DNA of 64,000 bases from CAUZWH01 sp965224275 (GTDB lineage: Bacteria > Pseudomonadota > Alphaproteobacteria > SHVV01): assembly GCA_965224275.1 (NCBI GenBank), contig CBDCYR010000011.1, positions 638,628 to 702,627 on the forward strand, written 5' to 3'. Under the pieces are notes generated by a model. That model was not told the DNA's origin. It was given only the letters and a program-made list of their open reading frames with translations, and searched no databases. Below are positions 1-7,968 of this stretch, one piece after another. The position numbers were made by a program, and so were the translations under genes. Within the stretch, counting starts at the first letter, position 1; the number at the start of each line of letters is the position of its first letter.

Positions 1-1
1 G

Positions 2-565
2 GCAATCGAACGTGTACCGCGCGAGGCGTTTGTGCTCGACTCGTTCGTTGATCGCGCCTACGACAACAACGCACTGCCGATTGATCAAGGTCAAACGATC
101 AGTCAGCCCTATATTGTCGCCTATATGACAGAGGCGTTGCGCCTCAACGATCGCTTGAAAGTTCTTGAGATTGGAACTGGGTCTGGCTATCAAACGGCGG
201 TTTTGAGCAAGCTGTGCCGTCGGGTTTATTCGATCGAAAGATATCCCAGTCTGTTGGCTCAGGCAGAGGCGCGTTTTGCCGATCTCGGACTTCACAACAT
301 TACAGCGCGAGCTGGCGATGGCTACAAAGGTTGGCCTGAGCAAGCACCGTTCTTACGCATCATCATCACCGCAGCAGCCCCTGAGTTACCGCAGGCGCTG
401 GTCGACCAACTTGATACAGGGGGCATCCTTGTGATGCCAATCGGCGAGGGGCGCCACAACCAGCAGCTCGTTCGAATTACCAAAGGTGAAGATGGTTGTC
501 ACTCGGAGGATCTAATTCCGGTTCGTTTCGTCCCCCTGGTTGAGGGGGTGGCCGACGAAGGATGA
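2..565 (+). CDS. pcm: Protein-L-isoaspartate O-methyltransferase, 5' end outside window
   Basis: Repairs age-damaged proteins in the cytoplasm by methylating L-isoaspartyl residues with S-adenosylmethionine. The frame is open from base 2 (the GTG at 32 is only an internal codon), so the N-terminus lies upstream of the window. Visible family features are the segment reading PIDQGQTISQP, the SAM-binding stretch VLEIGTGSGYQTAVL and a conserved AGDGYKGW block; the C-terminal part DQLDTGGILVMPIGEG is also typical. About 187 residues are present, close to a full-length enzyme of roughly 210-220. The reading frame ends 10 bases before the probable start of the downstream LysM/M23 lipoprotein gene, and pcm next to such a lipoprotein gene is a common proteobacterial arrangement. 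Confidence 0.95.
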   Translation, partial: AIERVPREAFVLDSFVDRAYDNNALPIDQGQTISQPYIVAYMTEALRLNDRLKVLEIGTGSGYQTAVLSKLCRRVYSIERYPSLLAQAEARFADLGLHNITARAGDGYKGWPEQAPFLRIIITAAAPELPQALVDQLDTGGILVMPIGEGRHNQQLVRITKGEDGCHSEDLIPVRFVPLVEGVADEG

Positions 566-575
566 GAGTTCACGC

Positions 576-1634
576 TTGATACTTAGTGGAAGGAATCCAA
601 CTTATGGCACCCATACGACGGTTGCTCGCGCGCACCGGTTAGGCGGTCGGCGCGCGTTTCTTTCGCTGGGTCTTGTGGTGTGCCTGGGGCTCTTGTTTGC
701 GGGCTGCGCGCGGTCAGTTCCGGCGCCAGTCGTGTTCGGGAGCAAGGCGCCGGTCCCTACATCCCAGAACCGGGTGACCCCAAAACCGTTGCTACGACCA
801 ACACAGCCCGCTCAGCAAACGCCAAGCGAAATTCGCCAAAACCTGACGTCCGATACAGTGTCCGCCACTGTGGCCGGCGGCGAGACGATTTATCGTTTCG
901 CGCGTCGGCATCGGGTCGCACTACGAGATCTAATAGAGGGTAACCGCCTAACCCCACCGTACAAGCTGCGTCCGGGCCAGAAGCTTGTCGTCCCCAACGT
1001 ACGCATCCACCGGGTTATCCAGGGGGACACGCTTTATCGCGTTTCGCGTAGCTATGGCGTCGATATGTACACGGTCGCCTCGATCAATCTGATCGAGGCC
1101 CCCTATGTCATAAGGACCGGCCAGAAATTACGCCTCCCCAATCAGCGCCGCGCTTCGGTTATCTCCACCGGGACCGCAGCACGGCCCAGCAAATCGGAAT
1201 CTCGGATTGTCAATGCACCCGAAACGGCGGTGGCAAGCGCGCGATCCTCGCCGTCGCGCTTTGTATGGCCGTTACGCGGGCGCGTGATCTCCAGCTACGG
1301 CGCCAAGCCAGGCGGGCTGCATAACGACGGAATCAATATTGCTGCCAGCTCGGGCGCCGCAGTCGTTGCCGCCGACGCTGGCATCGTTGCCTATGCCGGC
1401 AACGAGCTTCGCGGTTTTGGAAACCTGCTCCTGCTTCGCCACGCTGGCGGCTGGACCTCGGCCTATGCCCACAATGACAAACTTCTGGTGAAACGCGGCG
1501 ACCGCGTGGCACGGGGCGAGGTTATCGCACATGCGGGAGCGACCGGCCGCGTAAGACGGCCACAATTACATTTTGAGTTGCGCAGACAGTCCGACGCCGT
1601 CGATCCGCTGCGGTTTCTGAGGCCCGTTTCGTGA
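576..1634 (+). CDS. LysM/M23 lipoprotein, NlpD-like murein hydrolase activator
   Basis: Predicted envelope lipoprotein. From the TTG at 576 the N-terminus has a twin-Arg-containing hydrophobic stretch ending in the lipobox LFAGC (Cys about residue 44). Two LysM domains follow (about 99-141 and 145-189) and a C-terminal M23/LytM domain (about 232-350). The zinc ligands look degenerate: the first motif reads LHNDGINI, lacking the usual HxGxD spacing and with Asn for Asp, and the second reads PQLHFEL instead of HLHFE. Such degenerate LytM proteins (E. coli NlpD/EnvC type) activate amidases rather than cut peptidoglycan themselves; that role is inferred here. The start is uncertain: a TTG at 540 would overlap pcm by 26 bases, while 576 has a weak GGATGAGAG upstream. 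It converges on the DUF815 gene with a 3-base gap. Confidence 0.85.
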   Translation: MILSGRNPTYGTHTTVARAHRLGGRRAFLSLGLVVCLGLLFAGCARSVPAPVVFGSKAPVPTSQNRVTPKPLLRPTQPAQQTPSEIRQNLTSDTVSATVAGGETIYRFARRHRVALRDLIEGNRLTPPYKLRPGQKLVVPNVRIHRVIQGDTLYRVSRSYGVDMYTVASINLIEAPYVIRTGQKLRLPNQRRASVISTGTAARPSKSESRIVNAPETAVASARSSPSRFVWPLRGRVISSYGAKPGGLHNDGINIAASSGAAVVAADAGIVAYAGNELRGFGNLLLLRHAGGWTSAYAHNDKLLVKRGDRVARGEVIAHAGATGRVRRPQLHFELRRQSDAVDPLRFLRPVS

Positions 1635-1637
1635 GCC

Positions 1638-2564
1638 CTAGTCGATTGACGTTCCCAGCCGGCCGGCAAGGTCGTGAACGAACTGCCAAGCGACGCGGCC
1701 CGAACGGGCGCCGCGGGTCATCGACCATTCGATTGCTTGCGCGCGAAGTTCATCGGCATCGATTTCGAGGCTGTATTTCGCGGCGTAGCCTTCGATCATT
1801 TGCAGATAATCATCTTGATCGCAGTTGTGGAAGCCAAGCCACAAACCGAACCGATCCGACAATGAGATCTTTTCTTCAACGACTTCCGCCGGATTGATGG
1901 CGGTTGACCGTTCGTTTTCGATCATGTCGCGCGGCATCAGGTGACGGCGGTTCGAGGTCGCATAGAACAGCACGTTTTTCGGCCGCCCTTCGAGGCCGCC
2001 TTCGAGCACCGCTTTGAGTGACTTATAGCTGGTGTCGGATCCTTCAAACGATAAATCGTCGCAATACAGAACGAAGCGCTGATCATCGTTGCGGAGTCGC
2101 TTCAGCAGCCGTGGCAGGCTGACAATATCCTCCCGATGGATTTCGACCAGGCGCAAACGGCCAGGGGTATCTTCACAAATTTTTGCGTGAACCGCTTTGA
2201 CGAGGGAGCTCTTGCCGGTGCCCCGCGCGCCCCACAGCAAGGCGTTGTTGGCGGGAAGGCCGTTCGCGAACCGCCGGGTGTTCTCCAGCAAGATGTCTCG
2301 GACCCGGTCGATTCCGACCAGCAACTCAAGGTCGACCCGATTTACCTCGGTGATGGGTTCAAGACGGTCCCCGTCTGCGTGCCAGACGAAAGCGTCGGCG
2401 GCATCTAGTTTCGCGCCGTTCGTGATCGGCTGCGGGCCAATTGCTTCGAGCGCACTGGCAATGCGCTCAAGCAGCGGTTTGAGATCGGAGTTGAGCTCGT
2501 CTTTCACGGCGTTGACCGTTGTTAGAGCGTGTTTCGCCGGTTTCGAAGCGCGCGAACCTAACAT
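1638..2564 (-). CDS. DUF815-family AAA+ ATPase
   Basis: A 308-residue ATP-binding protein of the DUF815 family, a common neighbour of yajC in Alphaproteobacteria and of unknown cellular role. The Walker A motif is GARGTGKSSLVKA (about residues 110-122), and the Walker B-like segment reads FVLYCDDLSFE. A sensor-like LFYATSNRRHLMPRD block follows, then a C-terminal lid with SDRFGLWLGF. These are the standard family landmarks. The gene is transcribed away from yajC, and the 128-base gap at 2,565-2,692 probably holds both promoters. Length matches family members of about 290-310 residues. Confidence 0.9.
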   Translation of the reverse strand: MLGSRASKPAKHALTTVNAVKDELNSDLKPLLERIASALEAIGPQPITNGAKLDAADAFVWHADGDRLEPITEVNRVDLELLVGIDRVRDILLENTRRFANGLPANNALLWGARGTGKSSLVKAVHAKICEDTPGRLRLVEIHREDIVSLPRLLKRLRNDDQRFVLYCDDLSFEGSDTSYKSLKAVLEGGLEGRPKNVLFYATSNRRHLMPRDMIENERSTAINPAEVVEEKISLSDRFGLWLGFHNCDQDDYLQMIEGYAAKYSLEIDADELRAQAIEWSMTRGARSGRVAWQFVHDLAGRLGTSID

Positions 2565-2633
2565 AACCGGTTAGCGCGTCAAACCTCCCGGAAAACTGCC
2601 CAAAATCGAAATTGTCGTCGGGGGTCAAATGGT

Positions 2634-2661
2634 TTGCAAAGCGGTAAACGGTTTGTATAGT
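2634..2661 (+). promoter_or_regulatory. Possible sigma-70-like promoter of yajC-secDF
   Basis: TTGCAA at 2634-2639 and TATAGT at 2656-2661 are separated by 16 bases, about 30 bases before the yajC ATG. Assigned by eye, without experimental support. Confidence 0.35.
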
Positions 2662-2692
2662 CGCGCGTCATCGACACGCTCTGGAGTCCTGA

Positions 2693-3100
2693 ATGTTGAT
2701 CTCTCCGGCATATGCCCAAGCCGGCGGAATAGGTGGGTTCGATCTCGTCTCACTGATGCCCCTCGTGCTGATATTCGTGGTGTTCTATTTCTTGCTGATT
2801 CGCCCCCAGCAGAAGAAGCAAAAAGCGCATCGCGAGATGATCGGTGCGGTTCGTCGTGGTGACAATGTGCTCACCAATGGCGGCATCTTCGGCCGCGTCA
2901 CGAAGGTCGTTGACGAAGACCGACTACAGGTCGAAATCGCGGATAACGTTCGTGTTCACGTCGCGCGTTCGATGATCTCGGAGGTCATGACCAGAACCGA
3001 ACCAGTCAAGGAAACGCGCGACCGCGATAAGAAAGGCGGGGGCGGCGATAAAAAGAGCGCGAGCGGTGATAAAGACAAAGAGGATGGTGGCGACAAGTGA
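2693..3100 (+). CDS. yajC: Preprotein translocase subunit YajC
   Basis: Small inner-membrane accessory of the SecDF complex. One transmembrane segment near residues 18-38 (LVSLMPLVLIFVVFYFLLI) is followed by the signature RPQQKKQK and the conserved cytoplasmic domain with GDNVLTNGGIFGRV. The C-terminus is a highly charged Lys/Asp/Gly tail (DKKGGGGDKKSASGDKDKE), longer than in E. coli YajC (110 residues; here 135). It precedes secD by 49 bases, the usual yajC-secD-secF order, and so is probably co-transcribed with them. Confidence 0.95.
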   Translation: MLISPAYAQAGGIGGFDLVSLMPLVLIFVVFYFLLIRPQQKKQKAHREMIGAVRRGDNVLTNGGIFGRVTKVVDEDRLQVEIADNVRVHVARSMISEVMTRTEPVKETRDRDKKGGGGDKKSASGDKDKEDGGDK

Positions 3101-3149
3101 GCCGCCGCTAACCGGAAACCGCGACGCAGCGTAGGACGGACGAATCCGG

Positions 3150-4775
3150 ATGCTATATTTCGCCAAATGGAAGATCACCCTGATCCTGGGCGTGTGCCTG
3201 ATCGGGTTGATTTTCGTGGCGCCTAATTTCGTTCCCGCACGAACGGCTGCGACGATTCCGAGTTGGCTTCCCAACAAGCAAATAAGTTTGGGTCTCGATC
3301 TCCAGGGCGGATCGCATCTGTTGCTTGAGGTCGACGTTGATGCGCTGGTCAAAGAGCGCATCGAGTCTCTGATCGATGCGGCACGCTCGGCGCTTCGCGG
3401 CGAGCGCGTCCGCTATCGTTTCGGTGCCCGGGGCAGGCAGTCGCTGAAGGTTCGCATTCTACGTGAGGAACAGCGCGAGCAAGCCCTCGAGCTGCTTCGC
3501 GGCTTGGCAAACCCGGTATCCGGTGGCGTCCTCGGTGTCGGCGGCGGCACAGACGATATTGACCTCGAAATGGCGGGCGACGGAACGGTCACGGCTACGC
3601 TCACCGAGGAAGCGATCCAAGAGGCTCGTAACGCAGCGGTGGAGCAATCGATCGAGATCGTTCGCCGACGCATAGATGAGACGGGTGTACGAGAGCCGAC
3701 AATTCAGCGCCAAGGGGCCGAGCGAATCTTGGTACAACTCCCCGGGATTGACGATCCCGAACGGATCAAGCGATTGCTTGGCCAAACCGCGAAGATGGTA
3801 TTTCGACTGGTCGACGTGAATACCTCGGTTGCTGATGCGCGTGGCGGTAACGTCCCGGCCGGCTCGGAACTCATCGATGCTGCTGATGAATTGGACGCGA
3901 CGGGTAATGCTTTGCAATACGTGATTCGTAAGCGCGTGATGGTTAGCGGCGAGCGTTTGGTCGATGCACAACCATCATTTGACCAACGCACAGGCGAAGC
4001 GGTGGTCACGTTCCGGTTTGATTCGGCGGGTGCGAAGCGGTTTGGCGAAGTCACCCAGGCGAACGTTGGACGCCCCTTCGCGATCGTGCTCGACGGAAAG
4101 GTGGTCAGCGCACCGGTTATTCGAGAACCGATTCTTGGCGGGACCGGACAGATCAGCGGCAATTTCACCGTTCAGGAAGCCAGCGACCTGGCCGTGGTAC
4201 TCCGCGCTGGTGCCTTACCGGCACCGCTTAAGATTCTTGAGGAAAGGACCGTGGGCCCTGACCTTGGGGCCGATTCGATTCGAGCGGGCAAGTTCGCGGG
4301 TGCTATCGCATTCATCGCGGTGATGGTTTTCATGTTTGCGTCTTACGGCGTATTTGGCATGGCGGCCAATGCGGCGCTGCTCGTCAATATGATCCTGATG
4401 GGCGGCGCGCTCTCGGTTTTACAAGCTTCACTGACACTGCCTGGAATTGCAGGCATCGTTCTTACAATCGGCATGGCTGTCGATGCCAATGTTTTGGTCT
4501 TTGAACGAATTCGAGAGGAGATTCGAACGGGCAAGACGCCGCTCAACGCGGTGGAGGCGGGGTATCGCCGGGCGCTGACAACGATTATCGACGCCAATGT
4601 AACGACACTAATCGCTGCCATCCTGCTGTTTCAATTTGGCTCCGGCCCGGTTCGTGGCTTTTCGGTAACCCTCGCGATTGGCATTCTTTCATCAGTATTC
4701 ACGGCGGTAACCTTGGCGCGATTCCTGATCGTTCTGTGGATCCGGCGAACGCGCGCCACGGTACTTTCGGTTTAG
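3150..4775 (+). CDS. secD: Protein translocase subunit SecD
   Basis: Membrane subunit that, with SecF, uses the proton gradient to help pull exported proteins across the inner membrane. The first transmembrane helix is at about residues 7-24. The hallmark SLGLDLQGGSHLLLEVD follows at about residue 47, then the large periplasmic P1 domain, and a C-terminal five-helix bundle containing the conserved GMAVDANVLVFERIREE motif. The 541-residue length is within the alphaproteobacterial range. It sits 9 bases upstream of secF. Confidence 0.97.
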   Translation: MLYFAKWKITLILGVCLIGLIFVAPNFVPARTAATIPSWLPNKQISLGLDLQGGSHLLLEVDVDALVKERIESLIDAARSALRGERVRYRFGARGRQSLKVRILREEQREQALELLRGLANPVSGGVLGVGGGTDDIDLEMAGDGTVTATLTEEAIQEARNAAVEQSIEIVRRRIDETGVREPTIQRQGAERILVQLPGIDDPERIKRLLGQTAKMVFRLVDVNTSVADARGGNVPAGSELIDAADELDATGNALQYVIRKRVMVSGERLVDAQPSFDQRTGEAVVTFRFDSAGAKRFGEVTQANVGRPFAIVLDGKVVSAPVIREPILGGTGQISGNFTVQEASDLAVVLRAGALPAPLKILEERTVGPDLGADSIRAGKFAGAIAFIAVMVFMFASYGVFGMAANAALLVNMILMGGALSVLQASLTLPGIAGIVLTIGMAVDANVLVFERIREEIRTGKTPLNAVEAGYRRALTTIIDANVTTLIAAILLFQFGSGPVRGFSVTLAIGILSSVFTAVTLARFLIVLWIRRTRATVLSV

Positions 4776-4784
4776 GGCACCACG

Positions 4785-5744
4785 ATGCGCCAACTCAAGC
4801 TTGTCCCCGATAAGACGAATATCCCGTTTACCAGACGTCGTGTGCTGGCACTCGCTACCTCTAGCGTGCTTGCGGTCGCCTCGATCGTTTTGTTCCTTAC
4901 GGTCAATCTCAATTACGGCATCGACTTTCGTGGCGGTATCATGATCGAGGTCAAAACGCCAGGTCCTGCGGACATAGGTGCCATGCGTTCTGCATTATCG
5001 AACCTCGGCCTTGGCGAAGTGGCGTTGCAGGAGTTTGGCGCCCCGGATGACGTCCTTATCCGTGTTGAGCAACAACCGGGTGATGAGGAAGGCCGCCAAC
5101 GAGCGCTTACCCTTGTGCGCGAAGCGCTCCTCCAATCAATTGGTCCCGGGATAACCGAGCGGCGGGTTGAGTTCGTTGGCCCCAAGGTGAGTGCTGAACT
5201 CATCCGTTCCGGGGCGCTTGCGCTTGGCCTCGCCCTGGTCGCCATGCTGCTCTACATCTGGTTCCGATTCGAGTGGCAGTTTGCGGTGGGCGCGGTCGTT
5301 GCACTGGTTCACGACGTCGTGCTCACCATCGGTATGTTTAGCGTCGTCAGGCTCGAATTCAACCTCGCGATCATCGCTGCGATCCTTACGATAATTGGCT
5401 ACTCGATCAACGACACGGTGGTTGTTTACGACCGTATCCGCGAGAACATGCGAAAATACAAAGTCATGCCGATCGACGAGTTGCTCGATCTTAGTGTCAA
5501 TCAAACGCTGTCGCGGACGGTCATGACGTCTGTGACGACATTGCTAGCACTTTTTGTCCTGTACCTCTTCGGTGGCGAGGTCATCGCCGGCTTCACATTG
5601 GCAATGATCTGGGGCGTTGTGGTTGGTACGTACTCGTCAATTTTCGTTGCTGCACCGGTGATTGTTTACACCAATGTGCGGCGCGACGTCGGTAGCGATG
5701 AGGAGGGCGAAGATAAGGCCGCACCCGAAACGGCCAGCCCTTAA
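4785..5744 (+). CDS. secF: Protein translocase subunit SecF
   Basis: Partner of SecD in the Sec accessory complex, 319 residues. Visible landmarks are the first helix (about residues 23-43), the SecF signature NYGIDFRGGIMIEVK, and the C-terminal membrane bundle with GYSINDTVVVYDRIREN and LSRTVMTSVTTLLALFVLYLFGG. The charged C-terminal tail rich in Asp/Glu is unremarkable. It follows secD by 9 bases and precedes the Mth938-like gene by 37 bases, so all four are probably one transcription unit from the yajC promoter. Confidence 0.97.
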   Translation: MRQLKLVPDKTNIPFTRRRVLALATSSVLAVASIVLFLTVNLNYGIDFRGGIMIEVKTPGPADIGAMRSALSNLGLGEVALQEFGAPDDVLIRVEQQPGDEEGRQRALTLVREALLQSIGPGITERRVEFVGPKVSAELIRSGALALGLALVAMLLYIWFRFEWQFAVGAVVALVHDVVLTIGMFSVVRLEFNLAIIAAILTIIGYSINDTVVVYDRIRENMRKYKVMPIDELLDLSVNQTLSRTVMTSVTTLLALFVLYLFGGEVIAGFTLAMIWGVVVGTYSSIFVAAPVIVYTNVRRDVGSDEEGEDKAAPETASP

Positions 5745-5781
5745 CGCACCACCTTCATTTATCGCGACACGCCAATAAGCG

Positions 5782-6168
5782 ATGGATCTCACGCCGACAA
5801 ATCCGGTTGGCCGTCAGCAGATAGAAGCTTACGGCGAGGGTGGGTTTCGCATTAGCGGCGTACGTTGGCGGGGGTCTGTGCTGGTGTTTCGCGGCGAAAC
5901 GATCGCATGGCCGGTCAATGCTTTCGCGGACATTGAAACGATTCATCTGACTCCGATTATCGAAGCAGTCGGTGCCGACTCGGCCATAGAGATCCTGCTA
6001 TTGGGTTGCGGGCAGGAGATGGCGATCGTCGATCCGCGGTTGCGCCTGCGGTTGCGTGACTCTGGCATCAGCATTGAGCCGATGGATACCGGCGCGGCCT
6101 GTCGCACATTTAATGTATTGGTGAATGAGGATCGCAAAGTCGCGGCGGCATTAATTGCCATCGAATGA
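5782..6168 (+). CDS. Mth938-like domain protein (NDUFAF3 family)
   Basis: A 128-residue protein of the DUF498/Mth938-like fold. Family members in mitochondria (NDUFAF3) help assemble respiratory complex I; the bacterial role is inferred from that relationship. Typical segments are GRQQIEAYGEGGFRISGVRW near the N-terminus, a VLVFRGETIAWPV strand, and LLLGCGQEMAIVDPRLR in the centre. It follows secF, as in many Alphaproteobacteria. An NDUFAF6-like gene lies about 1.8 kb downstream at 7,969, with a divergent membrane-protein gene and another synthase in between. Confidence 0.88.
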   Translation: MDLTPTNPVGRQQIEAYGEGGFRISGVRWRGSVLVFRGETIAWPVNAFADIETIHLTPIIEAVGADSAIEILLLGCGQEMAIVDPRLRLRLRDSGISIEPMDTGAACRTFNVLVNEDRKVAAALIAIE

Positions 6169-6203
6169 CCCGCGCTTGACACAGAAATAACCACAAAAGA
6201 AAA

Positions 6204-6226
6204 GGGGGCCCCGTGAACGGGCCCCC
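6204..6226 (-). terminator. Rho-independent terminator of the PuuD-like gene
   Basis: Perfect 8-bp GGGGGCCC/GGGCCCCC stem with a 7-base loop. Read on the minus strand it is followed by TTTTCTTTT, so it terminates the leftward gene. It lies between two convergent genes and could also stop read-through from the Mth938-like gene. Confidence 0.8.
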
Positions 6227-6249
6227 TCTATCTTCGTGACTGAAAATTA

Positions 6250-6756
6250 TTAGTAGATATTCTGCGCCGATACCATGGCGTAGAGCATTGGTATAGACAG
6301 CATCGTATTGGTTCGCGAGAACAACATCGCGGTGCGTGCCGCTTTTGGTTTGTCCTCGGCCGGGACTTCGACGATGCCAAGCGCCTTTTTCTGGTTTGGC
6401 CAGATGACGAACCAAACGTTGAACCACATGATTGCGCCAAGCCACATGCCAATGCCGATTGACGCATGTTTGGCGACGCCATCACTGAGGCCAATGGCCA
6501 AGGCTTGGCCGAAGTAGCCATTCATGATTGCCAACAGAATGCCAAAGACGATCGTCCCCATTGCACCCCAACGGAACCAGAACAGTGCTTTGGGCGCGAT
6601 ATGTTTCCCGATTGCGGGCTTCTGTTCATCGGGAATCTGCGGCATGGTCGGTATCTGGACGAAGTTGAAATACCAGAGCAACCCGATCCACATAACGCCG
6701 CTCATCACGTGCAGCCAGCGAACGAGAAAGTTCCACCACTCTTGATCAAATTCCAT
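6250..6756 (-). CDS. PuuD-like membrane protein (urate hydroxylase membrane-domain family)
   Basis: A 168-residue membrane protein resembling the membrane domain of PuuD urate hydroxylases but without the C-terminal cytochrome c. The N-terminus WWNFLVRWLHVMSGVMWIGLLWYFNFVQ and later FWFRWGAMGTIVFGILLA, IGIGMWLGAIMWFNVWFVIWP and a C-terminal hydrophobic helix give about four membrane segments. Conserved His and Trp residues (RWLHVMSG) suggest heme binding, an inference. An AAGGAG ribosome-binding site lies about 10 bases before the ATG. Such short forms occur in many marine and soil Alphaproteobacteria without purine genes alongside, so urate as substrate is not supported here. A 31-residue membrane peptide gene precedes it on the same strand. 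Confidence 0.75.
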   Translation of the reverse strand: MEFDQEWWNFLVRWLHVMSGVMWIGLLWYFNFVQIPTMPQIPDEQKPAIGKHIAPKALFWFRWGAMGTIVFGILLAIMNGYFGQALAIGLSDGVAKHASIGIGMWLGAIMWFNVWFVIWPNQKKALGIVEVPAEDKPKAARTAMLFSRTNTMLSIPMLYAMVSAQNIY

Positions 6757-6782
6757 GGTTCATTCTCCTTTTCGACGACCGG

Positions 6783-6878
6783 TTAATCCGCAATTCCAGC
6801 GACGACGATGATCATTATCACCGTTAATATGACGCCCATAACAACAGTGCTCGGAAGCGACTCGAGAGGATTCTTCAT
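6783..6878 (-). CDS. Small single-pass membrane peptide (31 aa)
   Basis: Reading frame ATG(6878) to TAA(6783): residues 1-11 are MKNPLESLPST, followed by an 18-residue hydrophobic helix (VVMGVILTVIMIIVVAGI) and a final AD. A purine-rich AAGGTGGGG lies about 8 bases upstream. It ends 26 bases before the PuuD-like start on the same strand, so the two are probably co-transcribed. The short soluble N-terminus plus one clean helix resembles small membrane subunits that accompany multi-pass heme proteins. No homology is claimed; the case rests on composition, ribosome-binding site and position. Confidence 0.55.
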   Translation of the reverse strand: MKNPLESLPSTVVMGVILTVIMIIVVAGIAD

Positions 6879-7015
6879 TTTCCGTACCCCACCTTCGACG
6901 GAAGAAAACACAAAACAGCGGCAAGACTATACCTAAAAAACCAATGAGTCGCAATAACTTAGATAAAAGCTCTAAGAAATCGGTCGGAATGAAGGGCAAA
7001 TAGCGCGGTTTACGC

Positions 7016-7963
7016 ATGTCTCCGTTAACCATATTCGAGCCCAACTTGGAGCACGCGCTGTCGGTGTGTCGCGAACGAATCGCTCGTCGTAAGAGTCACC
7101 TCGTTGCGGTCTCCGAGCAGCTCGAATCACCCCTTAAGCGCAATCTGTTCGTCGCCTGTTACGCCGCGATGCGGGTTCTCGACGACGCTGTTGACGAGGA
7201 CTATGTCGTCGCCGCCGAGCGCTCTCGAGAGGCAACTGACGCGTATATAGATCGTTGGCGTCAGCAGGCCGAGGAAGCGGCGAGGGGTGCCTTCGTCATT
7301 AGCGATGAAGCAATCGAACGCGACATATTCTTCGCGCTTAATGCCTATCTCGGCGCCAGTGAAATTGGTGCGATGCCCTGGCGTCATCTCGGCGCGGCGA
7401 TGCGCACCGACGTTGCCCGTGGCGGTATCGAAGATTGGGGATCTTTTGAGACCTATTGCCGGGGCGCCAGTATCGCACCGGCCGAAGTCTTTCTCTACAT
7501 CCTCTCATGTCGACCTGATGGTGAGCGCGGCTCAGCATCGTCATTGCCCCGCCCAACAATCTATTACGCCAGAGACCTGGCGTTGTTTTGCTATCTCGTG
7601 CACATCCTGCGCGATCTGGCCAAGGATGCACGGCGCGACCAGAACTTGATCATCGTCCCGCGCTCGGTGCTCGCAGACGTCGACCTCGGCAATGGCGGAC
7701 TGATCGCCGCTATTGAGGCGCACGACAGCGCGGCCCTGCAACCGCTCGCGGACGTATTGATCGAACGAGCTCGTTCGCACTTACAGCGCGGCAAAGTGCG
7801 CATGCGTGAAATTTCCAAAGAAATGTCACCAAATGCAAACGAGGCCCTGGCAAGCCTCGTTCGCCGTTACGTTGAAACATTCGATACATTATCGGCGGAC
7901 TATGATGGCCATCTGCGGACGACGAACTGGGGCCTTGGCATCGATTCCGTAGCCCCAGATTAA
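7016..7963 (+). CDS. Squalene/phytoene synthase family protein
   Basis: A 315-residue trans-isoprenyl diphosphate synthase-like protein. Both aspartate-rich motifs expected of active head-to-head condensing enzymes are present: VLDDAVDED at about residues 54-62 and HILRDLAKDARRD at about 195-207. That separates it from its downstream neighbour, which lacks them. It could act in carotenoid, squalene or hopanoid (HpnC/HpnD-type) synthesis, but no desaturase or cyclase gene is in the window to decide. It ends 5 bases before the NDUFAF6-like gene, implying co-transcription. Confidence 0.8.
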   Translation: MSPLTIFEPNLEHALSVCRERIARRKSHLVAVSEQLESPLKRNLFVACYAAMRVLDDAVDEDYVVAAERSREATDAYIDRWRQQAEEAARGAFVISDEAIERDIFFALNAYLGASEIGAMPWRHLGAAMRTDVARGGIEDWGSFETYCRGASIAPAEVFLYILSCRPDGERGSASSLPRPTIYYARDLALFCYLVHILRDLAKDARRDQNLIIVPRSVLADVDLGNGGLIAAIEAHDSAALQPLADVLIERARSHLQRGKVRMREISKEMSPNANEALASLVRRYVETFDTLSADYDGHLRTTNWGLGIDSVAPD

Positions 7964-7968
7964 GCTGA

